DNA from: Candidatus Brevifilum fermentans
GTDB lineage: Bacteria; Chloroflexota; Anaerolineae; Anaerolineales; Villigracilaceae
Length of the DNA: 33,818 nucleotides
NCBI GenBank assembly: GCA_945877125.1
Contig: CAMCQT010000044.1
Span: forward strand, 1 to 33,818
Direction of reading: 5' to 3'
Position 1 is the first letter of the stretch. Each line of letters opens with the position of its first letter. A program made the translations under genes and the position numbers. This document shows positions 1 to 7,225 of this stretch, piece after piece. The notes under the pieces are model-generated. The model searched no databases, was not told where the DNA came from, and saw only the letters and a program-made list of their open reading frames with translations.

Positions 1-132
1 AAAGAGTGAAAGCACAAACAACCACAACGCACCGTTGGCGGAACGGCGCATCCAGGCATATACCGCAACCACCACGGAAATAAATGCGGCACCAATAAGA
101 GGCAAAATATAAGGGGAATACTCAAAACTCAT
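1..132 (-). CDS. N-terminus of a membrane sensor protein, possibly a 7TM-type histidine kinase (partial)
   Basis: Only the first 44 codons are present; the gene runs off the left edge. The start is the ATG at 132-130, preceded on the minus strand by AGGA seven bases upstream. Residues 8-27 form a hydrophobic helix starting YILPLIGAAF, followed by a basic WMRRS turn and a second hydrophobic stretch. The pattern of an FxYSPYxLP start, a helix, AWxRR and a second helix resembles the N-terminal seven-helix sensor region found on many bacterial histidine kinases. Family assignment from 44 residues is an inference; another polytopic membrane protein is possible. It lies downstream of the PilZ gene on the same strand. 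Confidence 0.4.
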   Translation of the reverse strand, partial: MSFEYSPYILPLIGAAFISVVVAVYAWMRRSANGALWLFVLSLF

Positions 133-244
133 GGGCTAATCCTAAAAAATTGAATGCTGAATTATATAGCAGGCAGGAGATTAAATAATTACAAAGACAT
201 GAGCACAAATATCTCATGCCTCAAAGCAGATCTGTCTAACTTAA

Positions 245-622
245 TCAGGATTTCAAATCCGAGATGTTTGTAACGGTGCGGAACTGATACCGTTCCAAAA
301 GCGCCTCAATGATTCTGGCGTTCTCAGGTGAAATGTCGATGAATTCAAAGCCGATATTAAAATACTGCGGGCTGTCATCCTGCCGGCACCATGCTGTGCG
401 CGCAGAAATGGTAACACGCTCAGCATGAACTTCGACCAGCCTTTCAGGAAACTCAATCCCAAGCGTGAGATGCCTGCCAACCTCGACCGGCTTTTCGCCA
501 ATCACCATCACACCTTGCGGGGTTAAATCACCGACATAGCCGAGCAAAGTTTTATGGAGCAATTCATACACAGGCGTAAACGCCATCAACTTCTTGCGCG
601 ATTCTTTTCTCTGAATAGCCAT
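245..622 (-). CDS. PilZ domain protein (probable c-di-GMP receptor)
   Basis: This 125-residue protein is essentially a single PilZ domain. The N-terminal RKESRKK stretch (residues 5-11) matches the RxxxR arm that binds cyclic di-GMP in this family. DLTPQG (about residues 32-37) matches the D/NxSxxG motif, and a late GFEFIDIS strand is typical. No output domain is attached, so it would act as a stand-alone adaptor. AAGGA lies seven bases before the ATG. It starts 12 bases after the moeA stop on the same strand, so cotranscription is likely, with no obvious functional link to molybdenum. The membrane sensor gene follows. Ligand binding is inferred from the motifs. Confidence 0.82.
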   Translation of the reverse strand: MAIQRKESRKKLMAFTPVYELLHKTLLGYVGDLTPQGVMVIGEKPVEVGRHLTLGIEFPERLVEVHAERVTISARTAWCRQDDSPQYFNIGFEFIDISPENARIIEALLERYQFRTVTNISDLKS

Positions 623-634
623 GGGACATCCTTT

Positions 635-1918
635 CTATATTAAGAGAACTTCCACAATTTCACCCGCGCTCAGACCAGTTGCATCGGGATGAATTCGCAG
701 CAAACCATCAGCGGCGGCGAGGGTGAATATTAAATTTGATTTTCCGAAGATGGGAACGGCGGAAAGTCCCTCTCCCCTAGCCCCTCTCCCAGAAGCGGGA
801 GAGGGGGATAGTTTGACGGGCCACCAATCGTCTCTGCCAGCTTGCGATGGAAGGTTAACGTTCAATACCGCCTGCACAGTGGCTTTTGGTTTTGGCAATG
901 CACCCAGCAATTTTTCGATAACCGGCACAACAAATAAATATCCGTTGACCAATGCGCTGACGGGGTTGCCGGGCAAACCGATGACAGCTTTGCCATTGCA
1001 CACGCCCAAAATAGTCGGCTTGCCCGGGCGGGTGTTGATGCCATGAACCAGCACGCCAGGTTCGCCCAACGTGCGGATGACGTCGGCGGTCATATCTCGG
1101 GTCGATGCGGATGAACCGGCGGTGATGATGAGCATGTCACATTCGGATAGCGCCTGCGCCGCCGCGTCTTTCAACACCTGAAACTGGTCGCTAAAAATCC
1201 CATAGCGGATGGCTGCGCCTCCGCTTTTTTCGACGAGCGCGCCGAGTGTGTACGAGTTAATATCGCGCACTTGTCCCGGGCGCGGCGTTTGGCTTGGGTC
1301 AATCACCTCGTCACCAGTGGAGATCAACCCGACGCGCGGTTTCTTCGCGACCTGAATGGAGGTAAGTCCCAGCGCCATTAATCCGCCAATTTCTGCGGGG
1401 CGGAGTTGCGTGCCTTTGGGTAAAACCAATTGTCCCTGTGCCACGTCTTCGCCAATGCGGATGACGTTCTCGCCATCGGCAACGGATTTGAAGATTTCGA
1501 TTTCGCGTGAAAGACCTCCGAGGTCTCCGTAGACCTCGGAGGTCTGTTGGGTATATTCCACCATCACCGCCGCATCGGCGCCGTTGGGCAGCATTCCGCC
1601 GGTGTGGATTAAGGCACATTGACCCGCGCCCAATTCAAAAGATGGCGTGTCGCCCATTGGCACTTCGCCGATCAAGGTTAGGTAGGCGGGGAGCGAGTCA
1701 CTTGCGCCGAAGGTGTCTCTGGCACGCACAGCGTATCCGTCTACAGTGGTACGGGGGAAATCAGGCAGCGGGTGCGGAGCGAATGTGTCGGCGGCGGTGA
1801 TTCGACTCAAAGCGTAGACAATACCGATAGATTCAGAATCAATTATCAGCGTGGGAAGATGCGAGAATAATTCATCGCGGGCTTGGTCGGGCGGGAGGAG
1901 AGTCAAAAATTCAGGCAT
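635..1918 (-). CDS. moeA: Molybdopterin molybdotransferase MoeA, carrying two in-frame repeat insertions
   Basis: MoeA inserts molybdate into adenylylated molybdopterin, the last common step of molybdenum cofactor synthesis. Family motifs appear in order: TTVDGYAVRA near residue 58, TGGMLPNGAD near 107, STGDEV near 207, ITAGSSASTRD near 268 and GLPGNPVSALV near 315. The length (427) is slightly above the usual 400-410. The excess is explained by two repeat-derived segments: residues about 125-136, from the hairpin pair at 1512-1545, and residues about 371-384, from the GC-rich palindrome at 768-807. Both fall where surface loops are expected. No Shine-Dalgarno sequence precedes the ATG; a GGTC/CAAA simple repeat lies there instead. 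No other cofactor genes are nearby. Confidence 0.93.
   Translation of the reverse strand: MPEFLTLLPPDQARDELFSHLPTLIIDSESIGIVYALSRITAADTFAPHPLPDFPRTTVDGYAVRARDTFGASDSLPAYLTLIGEVPMGDTPSFELGAGQCALIHTGGMLPNGADAAVMVEYTQQTSEVYGDLGGLSREIEIFKSVADGENVIRIGEDVAQGQLVLPKGTQLRPAEIGGLMALGLTSIQVAKKPRVGLISTGDEVIDPSQTPRPGQVRDINSYTLGALVEKSGGAAIRYGIFSDQFQVLKDAAAQALSECDMLIITAGSSASTRDMTADVIRTLGEPGVLVHGINTRPGKPTILGVCNGKAVIGLPGNPVSALVNGYLFVVPVIEKLLGALPKPKATVQAVLNVNLPSQAGRDDWWPVKLSPSPASGRGARGEGLSAVPIFGKSNLIFTLAAADGLLRIHPDATGLSAGEIVEVLLI
768..807. repeat. CCCTCTCCC palindrome inside moeA
   Basis: Arms CCCCTCTCCC (781-790) and GGGAGAGGGG (797-806) flank a six-base loop, with an additional CCCTCTCCCCTAG extension on the left. 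It is read through in frame by moeA as a Ser-Pro-Ser/Gly-Arg-Gly type peptide. Related copies lie inside the GT-C gene (6526-6562) and cofD (19827-19866). Confidence 0.85.
1512..1545. repeat. Paired AGACCTC quasi-palindromes inside moeA
   Basis: AGACCTCCGAGGTCT (1512-1526), spacer CCGT, then AGACCTCGGAGGTCT (1531-1545). Each unit is a palindrome around one central base, and the second is the exact reverse complement of the first. The DNA or RNA could therefore fold as two small hairpins or one large one. The same core forms the terminator at 8917-8965. It is translated in frame within moeA. Confidence 0.9.
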
Positions 1919-1926
1919 GAGTTTAG

Positions 1927-1951
1927 GGTCAAAAGTCGAAGGTCAAAGGTC
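1927..1951. repeat. GGTC/CAAA simple repeat between the UbiA-like gene and moeA
   Basis: Three GGTC units separated by CAAAAGTCGAA and AAA-type spacers fill almost the whole 32-base gap between the stop codon of the UbiA-like gene (1951-1953) and the moeA start. No ribosome binding site is visible for moeA in this gap. Confidence 0.55.
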
Positions 1952-2808
1952 TAGCGAAGCCAGAAGGTGAGGGTGAGGAAGTAGGTCGTCAGCCCAAAAA
2001 CAGCGAGGGCGGTGGCGGTGAGCAAGGTCCAGTTGGGTCTTGCGCCGAGTGAAATGTTACGGACGAGGATGACTTGAAGAAGCGCGAAGGGCAGCGTGAG
2101 GAAGGCGGGCCAGAGAATGGAAAAACCAAGCGAGGGCGCGATGGCAAAAATGACATAGGCAAAGACGATCAGGCTGTGATGCAAAGGCACGGCGCGTTCC
2201 CAGGTGAGGCGGCGCAAAAGTGTGCCACGCTCATATTTTTGGTCGGTTGGAAAAGTTGTAAAGTTGATGACCAAAAAATAGGCAAGAGCAAGCGCGGTCA
2301 GCGGAATGATAATGACGGCAAGCAGTCGATGATTTTCTTTGGCTTGCAAAAGAAAGCCGATGGACGGAATGATATAGGCGATATGCGCGGCGAGAGTCAG
2401 TTCGCCAAATCCGCGGTCAAGCAGGCGGATGGGCGGGAGGGCGTAGGCAAGGACAAGGATGAAGGATGAAAGATAAAGGATGACAGAGGGCAGAACAAGA
2501 ATTTGATCGATGTAAAGAAGATAGATGATGAAGGCTGTGGATGAAAGCGCGGCAATGGAAATATAAAGCGCGTTGTTGCGGAGGGTTTCTTTTTGTTGCG
2601 GGGTTTCGCCTTCAACCAGCGACTCATTGTGCGGACGAAAAACTTCGGCAAGCAGGGACATGCTCAATTGCGCGAGGAGGACACCTGCAAGCCCAAGCGA
2701 AAATGGCAGAGGTTGAAAGGGTTTGCCAAGATAGGCCGGGATGCTCGCGCCGAGGGTGTAAGTCAACGCGGCGAGGAGGAGATGCAGGGGACGGGTGAGT
2801 TTGAGCAT
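1951..2808 (-). CDS. UbiA-superfamily-like polytopic membrane protein with altered first metal motif
   Basis: This 285-residue protein has about eight or nine hydrophobic helices. A late loop, TDQKYERGTLLRRLTWERA, resembles the second Asp motif of UbiA-type prenyltransferases (DxxxDxxxGxxT). At the position of the first motif (normally NDxxDxxxD) it reads AEVFRPHNESLVEGE, so the canonical magnesium-diphosphate ligands are not all there. It may be a diverged prenyltransferase or a non-catalytic relative; substrate unknown. It is distinct from the canonical MenA at 25263-26147. It precedes moeA by 32 bases. The sequence 2450-2487 encoding LYLSSFIL within a helix resembles the GGATGAA repeat family seen at 2820 and 7699. 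Confidence 0.58.
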   Translation of the reverse strand: MLKLTRPLHLLLAALTYTLGASIPAYLGKPFQPLPFSLGLAGVLLAQLSMSLLAEVFRPHNESLVEGETPQQKETLRNNALYISIAALSSTAFIIYLLYIDQILVLPSVILYLSSFILVLAYALPPIRLLDRGFGELTLAAHIAYIIPSIGFLLQAKENHRLLAVIIIPLTALALAYFLVINFTTFPTDQKYERGTLLRRLTWERAVPLHHSLIVFAYVIFAIAPSLGFSILWPAFLTLPFALLQVILVRNISLGARPNWTLLTATALAVFGLTTYFLTLTFWLR

Positions 2809-2819
2809 GGGTAAAAATT

Positions 2820-2850
2820 AAGGATGAAGGATGAATTATGAAGGATGAAA
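2820..2850. repeat. GGATGAA simple repeat upstream of the UbiA-like gene
   Basis: Imperfect tandem AAGGATGAA units with an ATTATG interruption. On the minus strand it reads CATCCTTCAT and ends 11 bases before the ATG at 2808, where no Shine-Dalgarno sequence is visible. An almost identical unit lies before the aminotransferase gene at 4849-4880. Confidence 0.75.
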
Positions 2851-2905
2851 AAAAATCGGGTAGTTATTACCAATCAGTATCGTAAAAAGTAAAAGCCGAA
2901 AAAAA

Positions 2906-3391
2906 TTACTCTCCCGCTATCTTCAAAACTTCGTCAACCACCATTTGAGAAATGGAAAAGCCAATTTTTTGCAAACCTTCAATTTCATGTTTCAAGTTTG
3001 GGATAAGACCGATCTGTTTGGCTTTGAGTAAAATGCCGATGGTTCCAATTTTTGGAATATCAAGTTGCGATAATTTGCGCCGCCCCTTCTTTTCGTCCAT
3101 CAAAACCCAATCTGCTTCCATTTCCCCTGCCAGCACAATTGTTTCAACTTCTCCTAAATCCATTTCGTCAAGCAGGATATTTACTGCAAGACGATCTTGA
3201 ACATGTGCTACATGAATCCAATCTGCGGTGTCAACATCCTGTTTTGCGCTTCCTTCCGCATGTCCGTGTATGACCGTTTCATCGTAAACCGCCTGCGGAA
3301 TGTAAACTTCGCCAAACAGCTTCTGCAAAATATTCAGCCTGCCAATGGAAGCAAGTCCGATCAATGGAGTTGTATCTGAGACAACGATCAT
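2906..3391 (-). CDS. DUF3368 PIN-like toxin of a toxin-antitoxin pair
   Basis: This 161-residue protein begins MIVVSDTTPLIGLA, giving the first acidic residue of a PIN-like nuclease at D6. A central LGEVETIVLA (acidic residues 81 and 83) and LMDEKKGRR (D99) complete the acidic triad and basic tail typical of DUF3368 proteins. By family analogy it is a probable RNA-cleaving toxin; activity is not shown by the sequence. Its ATG overlaps the stop of the upstream antitoxin gene by four bases, the usual translational coupling of such pairs. The C-terminal SQMVVDEVLKIAGE is typical for the family. Confidence 0.82.
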   Translation of the reverse strand: MIVVSDTTPLIGLASIGRLNILQKLFGEVYIPQAVYDETVIHGHAEGSAKQDVDTADWIHVAHVQDRLAVNILLDEMDLGEVETIVLAGEMEADWVLMDEKKGRRKLSQLDIPKIGTIGILLKAKQIGLIPNLKHEIEGLQKIGFSISQMVVDEVLKIAGE

Positions 3392-3669
3392 TTTTTACGT
3401 TTTGGAGCAAGTTTCTTAACTGCTTCCAGCTCTTCGTTCAGTTCAGTTTCGGTGAAGTTTATAAAAGCAATTCCGCGGGTTTGAAGCAGTTTAATAAATT
3501 CCAAGCGCGATATACCAAGTAATTTGCCCGCTTTGCCCGATGAAATTTTCCCTTCAGAGAAAAGCGAAAAAACCAGCCACTCTGAAATACGACGCTGAAT
3601 TTCCTCCTGGGTTAAACCCAAATTCAGCAGACTATTTGGAACACGGACATTAAGAGTAGTTTCCAGCAT
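3388..3669 (-). CDS. UPF0175 family antitoxin
   Basis: This 93-residue protein matches the UPF0175 pattern: an N-terminal strand (TLNVRVPNSLL), a helix EEIQRRISEWLVFSLFSEGKIS, then SSGKAGKLLGISRLEFIKLLQTRGI, which forms a small helix-turn-helix-like DNA-binding unit, and an acidic-then-basic tail. UPF0175 proteins commonly sit directly upstream of DUF3368 genes. A strong AAGGAGA lies six bases before the ATG, the best ribosome binding site in this part of the window, as expected for an antitoxin made in excess. It probably represses its own operon. No operator palindrome was recognised upstream. Confidence 0.82.
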   Translation of the reverse strand: MLETTLNVRVPNSLLNLGLTQEEIQRRISEWLVFSLFSEGKISSGKAGKLLGISRLEFIKLLQTRGIAFINFTETELNEELEAVKKLAPKRKK

Positions 3670-3721
3670 GGGTATCTCCTTACTTCATTAACTATTTTAG
3701 CACACTGGTTTGTGCAGGCAA

Positions 3722-4834
3722 TTATCTCGTTTTTGAAAGATATTCTTCCAATCTTTCCACGGCTTGTGGAAGATTTTTCCTTCCAAGTCCCAATCTAAAA
3801 TGATTTCTTGAATCATCATACATCGTGCCGGGGAGAAGTAAAACGCCAGCCTTTCTGACAAGGTCATCGCAAAATTCTTCGATGTCGCCCTTCAGCAGTT
3901 TTGGGAATCCCATTGAACCAGCCTGTGGACGTGTCCAAGTGAAAAGTGAGGAGTGAGAAGTAAAAAGTTTATCGACAATGGCAACGTTGCTTTGGATGAT
4001 GCCAAGGTTGCGGTCAATCAGTTGCTGACGATTCCGCATGGCAACTTCCGCAAGAAATTCACTCGGCGCGGAGTTGCAGATGGTGGTGTAGTCTTTGAGC
4101 GCCGCCATGTTCTCGTAGACTTTTTTATTCTTCGTGGCGATCCAGCCGATTCGCAAACCGGCAAGTCCATAGGTTTTTGAGGTGACGCCCAGCGAAACGG
4201 CATGTTCGCCATAATCACAGGCGGCGGGCAGACGAGTGGACGGGTCAAACTCTGATTCGCGATAGACTTCGTCGGAGAAAAGCAGTAGTTTTTCCTGCTG
4301 CACAAATTTGTTTAATTTGTCAAAATCCGCGCGAGACATGAGGTAGCCGGTGGGGTTGTGCGGCGTGTTGATGATGACCGCCTTCGTGGTCGGGCGCATG
4401 AGGTGACGGAGTTCGTCCAGATCGAGCACCCAGCCGTTTTCTTCCCGCGCAATCCACGGGCTGACCTGACAGCCGATCCCTTTTGCAACCTGACTCAACG
4501 ACTGATAATGCGGCGTATGCACAATGACATGGTCATTTTCCTTCAACATGGCGTGCATAAAAAGATAGATCGCCTCGCCCGCGCCGGTGTGGACAAGGAT
4601 ATTTTCTGGCTGCATAGTCGTGTAAAGATTGCAGACCTCTTTACGCAAAACAGGACTGCCCTGCGATTCGGTGTAGCCCAGCCAGGTGTTTTGGAATTTC
4701 TCAGCGGCGCCAGATTCAAAAGCAAGCAAGTCTGCAATAGACATGGCTTCACAGTCCGAAGAACACAGCAGGAATTCAGTGTTGAATTCGTATTTGGCAA
4801 AGTATCGTTCGAGTTTGAAGGGAGGAAGGGTCAT
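3722..4834 (-). CDS. Class I/II PLP-dependent aminotransferase
   Basis: This is a complete fold-type I aminotransferase of 370 residues. Visible motifs are NTPHNPTG (Asn160 region), SDEVYRES (Asp188 and Tyr191, cofactor ring contacts), SKTYGLAGLRIGW with the Schiff-base Lys220 and phosphate-binding Arg228, and a late HFRLGLGR that supplies the substrate carboxylate Arg. The amino donor and acceptor cannot be named. Residues about 289-299 (KLFTSHSSLFT) are encoded by a stretch at 3937-3972 that resembles the AAGTAAAAAGT repeat family in reverse, suggesting a repeat trace in a loop. No Shine-Dalgarno sequence is visible; a GGATGAA repeat lies just upstream. Confidence 0.88.
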   Translation of the reverse strand: MTLPPFKLERYFAKYEFNTEFLLCSSDCEAMSIADLLAFESGAAEKFQNTWLGYTESQGSPVLRKEVCNLYTTMQPENILVHTGAGEAIYLFMHAMLKENDHVIVHTPHYQSLSQVAKGIGCQVSPWIAREENGWVLDLDELRHLMRPTTKAVIINTPHNPTGYLMSRADFDKLNKFVQQEKLLLFSDEVYRESEFDPSTRLPAACDYGEHAVSLGVTSKTYGLAGLRIGWIATKNKKVYENMAALKDYTTICNSAPSEFLAEVAMRNRQQLIDRNLGIIQSNVAIVDKLFTSHSSLFTWTRPQAGSMGFPKLLKGDIEEFCDDLVRKAGVLLLPGTMYDDSRNHFRLGLGRKNLPQAVERLEEYLSKTR

Positions 4835-4848
4835 GGGGGGAAAGGGGA

Positions 4849-4963
4849 AAGGATGAATTATGAAGGATGAAGGATGAAAACGTGTGGCTTGGTGCGTGTT
4901 TCGTATTTACTTTTTACTTCTTACTTTTTACTTCTCAATTTACTACTTTTCAACTTATTACTT
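4849..4963. repeat. Two simple-repeat arrays between the DinB and aminotransferase genes
   Basis: The left part (4849-4880) is the GGATGAA family, oriented as CATCCTTCAT in front of the aminotransferase start. The right part (4902-4963) is an array that reads AAGTAAAAAGT on the minus strand and starts at the TAA stop codon of the DinB gene (4960-4958). The two arrays account for most of the 123-base gap. Confidence 0.75.
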
Positions 4964-5428
4964 CAATGCTTTCTTCAAATCACGGTAATGGATTTGGTTA
5001 TGCAAATATAGCATCTTTATCATTTCGCGCAGGGTGGTTATTTCAAGGAATGGATGACGACCTATGATCTCAAGGTCGGTTTCTTTCAAACCTAAAACCC
5101 ATGCAACTGTCTCTGCGCGAGTGGATTTATATTTCTCGAGCAACTCGGTCACCGATAAATCTTTGGTCTTCGCCTGTTGAGACTCGTTGTAACGGTCAAT
5201 CGAAAAATCGTTTGCGGCGCCGCTGCCACCTTGATGAATTTGCTCGAACAGTTTCACCAATCCGCGCTCAGAGGTGACGAAGTGCGAAAGCACATTGCGG
5301 ATGGTCCAGGTTGTGCCTTCGGTGTAAACCTCCGCCTGCCACTGGTCATCTGTCAGAGCAGAAAAAATACCTACAAATTTTTCGCCTTCGGTTTTTAGTT
5401 TTTCGGTAAGTTCAAAGATTTCGGACAT
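4958..5428 (-). CDS. DinB-family (DinB-like four-helix) protein
   Basis: This 156-residue protein has the DinB-like four-helix bundle pattern, with three potential metal-binding histidines: H49 in VLSHFV, and H143 and H147 in HNQIHYRDL. Also typical are DDQW, WTIRNVLSH and the C-terminal RDLKKAL. DinB-fold enzymes include thiol-dependent S-transferases and damage-inducible proteins, so the exact role is unknown. The start is supported by AAGGAG eight bases before the ATG. Its TAA stop opens directly into a purine-rich AAGTAA-type array. Confidence 0.82.
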   Translation of the reverse strand: MSEIFELTEKLKTEGEKFVGIFSALTDDQWQAEVYTEGTTWTIRNVLSHFVTSERGLVKLFEQIHQGGSGAANDFSIDRYNESQQAKTKDLSVTELLEKYKSTRAETVAWVLGLKETDLEIIGRHPFLEITTLREMIKMLYLHNQIHYRDLKKALK

Positions 5429-5464
5429 ACTAGTACTCCTTGATAAAGTTGGCTTATAAATTCA

Positions 5465-5514
5465 TGTTGCGTATTTCGTATTTACTTCTTACCTTTTACT
5501 TTTTACTTCTTTTA
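5465..5514. repeat. AAGTAAAAAGT array abutting the GT-C stop codon
   Basis: On the minus strand the array begins with the TAA of the GT-C gene (5514-5512) and continues with several AAGTAA/AAAAGT units, ending in AATACGAAATACGC. The same array with the same orientation follows the DinB gene, the TetR gene and the ABC ATPase gene. Confidence 0.75.
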
Positions 5515-7188
5515 CGGCTCTGAATAAATCGCATAATTAATAGACTTCTTTCCCGTTGTCGGCCAGTGATATTTTTTCATCGTCGAAATCTGTTCGATCA
5601 AATGTTTGCTGTCAGCAAAATCTGTCCGCACGTAATAATAATGCGTGTCATACGGGCTGTCACCAAAAACCGCCGCTAGCACATACCCATTCGCCTCGGC
5701 GTATTCCTTCATCGTAATCGTCATGCTGAACCATCTTTGCGCCAGATTGGCTTCGGTCAACTTGGGCGGGACCAGCGGCGAATAATAATCATGGAACATG
5801 ATAATCTGCGGCTTGTATCGGTCAAGATATTCCGCGGTCAAACTTCCGTTGTGCGCGATGAACTGGTCGTTCAGCCCCCACGTATCAATCGCATCCCAGC
5901 CCGAATAATATGGAAGCAAGCCCGCCTCGGTGGTCGCGATCACATAGCCCTTGCCGCGATACTCCGCCAGCAGTTTGCCCATGTCGTAGCGCCCATCACT
6001 TTCATACGGGCGCGCGCAAGTCTGTTGATAGGATGTGAGAAAACAATTTTGGTACCACGAATAATAGATGAGACCCGCAGACAAACCCATCAACGCGATG
6101 AAGTACACGCCTCTTTCTCTAGCTGACAGTTGATTCGGCTTCGAGAAGCTTAATCCACGCACCAGCGGAGTCCACGACATGAGCGCGATTGGCAAAAGTG
6201 CGTACTGAAAGCGCGCGCCATAATTCATCTCATCTGAAATCAAAATGAACGCCGCCGCAAATCCGAGAATCGGAATGAGATAGGCAATCGTCTGCCTGGT
6301 GGTTTCGCGTGAACGAAAGCCAAGGATGAAGGCAACAGCCATCGGCAGACACAAGCGCAATAAATTCAACAGCGAATTATTGTACGAATCCCAATGTAAG
6401 CCGCTATCGCCTTTTTTATAGAACGGATTAGGTAATGGATAGCCGAAGTAATTCCAACGCCACAGAAAATATGCGCCGCCCAACAAAAGAAAGACCGCGC
6501 CAAAAGTGACGATGATTGGAACAATTCCCCTCACCCTAACCCTCTCCCAGAGGGAGAGGGGACTATTATTATCATCAGTCATTCGCATGACGATGATGGC
6601 GAGCAACATCAATGAAGCAAGGATGACTCCCTCAGGGCGAATCAGCCCTGTGACGAGTCCACTGAGGGCGAAGGCGAGAATCAACCCAAAGCGTGGATTC
6701 TCTTTTTGAATCAGAATCAGCCCCAAAGTCCAGGTGGATGCGGCGGCGAGGGCGAAGAACGGCGTCCCAAAGTAGGCCGAGACGTAGGAGAGTCCAGTCC
6801 CAACGGCTAGATATAATCCGCTTAAAAGAGAAAAGGGAATGTTCGCATGGTTGACGCGGCGATTTGTCCAGTAGACGATTAGCACGGTGAGTAAATGCGA
6901 GGCAAAGCCAATGCCGCGAACCGCCTGCCCAACGGTCAAACCAAGTTTAATTAAAGCGGCAGATGCGACCATGAAGAGAAAATCTGTTGCGCCATCTACC
7001 GGGTGCTCACCGACATTCCAAACAATGCCGTGACCCTCTGCAAGATGCTGGGCGTAACGCATGAGCATGGCGGCATCTTCAAACGGCGGGATGCTGAAAT
7101 CAATGTAGCGTGTTGCGTAAAAGATAACAGCCGCAACGAGTGCAAGGGAGATGAGGAGGTCAGGGAGAAGCTTTTTGAGAGAAGTCAT
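5512..7188 (-). CDS. GT-C-fold glycosyltransferase-like membrane protein with in-frame repeat insertion
   Basis: This 558-residue protein has about ten membrane helices followed by a C-terminal soluble region of roughly 150 residues. After the first helix comes FEDAAMLMRYAQHLAEGHGIVWNVGE, then VDGATDFLF. This is the acidic first-loop motif of lipid-dependent GT-C glycosyltransferases related to the arabinofuranosyltransferase AftB group (D-A-RYA-GxG-N-GE-EGxT). It probably transfers a sugar from a polyprenyl phosphate outside the membrane; donor and acceptor are unknown. Residues about 209-221 (SPLSLWERVRVRG) come from a CCCTCTCCC palindrome located in a loop between helices. No ribosome binding site is visible, and a TTATCAGTAATCAGT-type repeat lies just upstream. 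Confidence 0.68.
   Translation of the reverse strand: MTSLKKLLPDLLISLALVAAVIFYATRYIDFSIPPFEDAAMLMRYAQHLAEGHGIVWNVGEHPVDGATDFLFMVASAALIKLGLTVGQAVRGIGFASHLLTVLIVYWTNRRVNHANIPFSLLSGLYLAVGTGLSYVSAYFGTPFFALAAASTWTLGLILIQKENPRFGLILAFALSGLVTGLIRPEGVILASLMLLAIIVMRMTDDNNSPLSLWERVRVRGIVPIIVTFGAVFLLLGGAYFLWRWNYFGYPLPNPFYKKGDSGLHWDSYNNSLLNLLRLCLPMAVAFILGFRSRETTRQTIAYLIPILGFAAAFILISDEMNYGARFQYALLPIALMSWTPLVRGLSFSKPNQLSARERGVYFIALMGLSAGLIYYSWYQNCFLTSYQQTCARPYESDGRYDMGKLLAEYRGKGYVIATTEAGLLPYYSGWDAIDTWGLNDQFIAHNGSLTAEYLDRYKPQIIMFHDYYSPLVPPKLTEANLAQRWFSMTITMKEYAEANGYVLAAVFGDSPYDTHYYYVRTDFADSKHLIEQISTMKKYHWPTTGKKSINYAIYSEP
6526..6562. repeat. CCCTCTCCC palindrome inside the GT-C gene
   Basis: Perfect arms CCCTCTCCC (6540-6548) and GGGAGAGGG (6552-6560) around an AGA loop, preceded by CCCCTCACCCTAA. 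It is read in frame on the minus strand as a Trp-Glu-Arg-containing peptide. It belongs to the same family as the elements in moeA and cofD. Confidence 0.85.
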
Positions 7189-7215
7189 TGGTTATCAGTA
7201 ATCAGTGGTCAGTGT
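7189..7215. repeat. TTATCAGTAATCAGT-type simple repeat between SDR and GT-C genes
   Basis: The 37-base gap carries ATCAGT/ATCAGTGGTCAGTG units directly before the GT-C start codon, where no Shine-Dalgarno sequence is seen. A shorter trace (CCAATCAGTATC) occurs near 2870. Confidence 0.45.
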
Positions 7216-7225
7216 TTCATCATCT

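Noticed and set aside
635-1918. moeA as a frameshifted or degraded gene because of its odd Gly/Arg/Ser-rich stretch
   Set aside because: All catalytic motifs are in one frame before and after the stretch; the oddity is an in-frame repeat insertion, not a frameshift.
2074-2469. A plus-strand frame opposite the UbiA-like gene
   Set aside because: Very polar, Lys/Gly/Asp-rich translation is the mirror of a hydrophobic membrane protein; no ribosome site.
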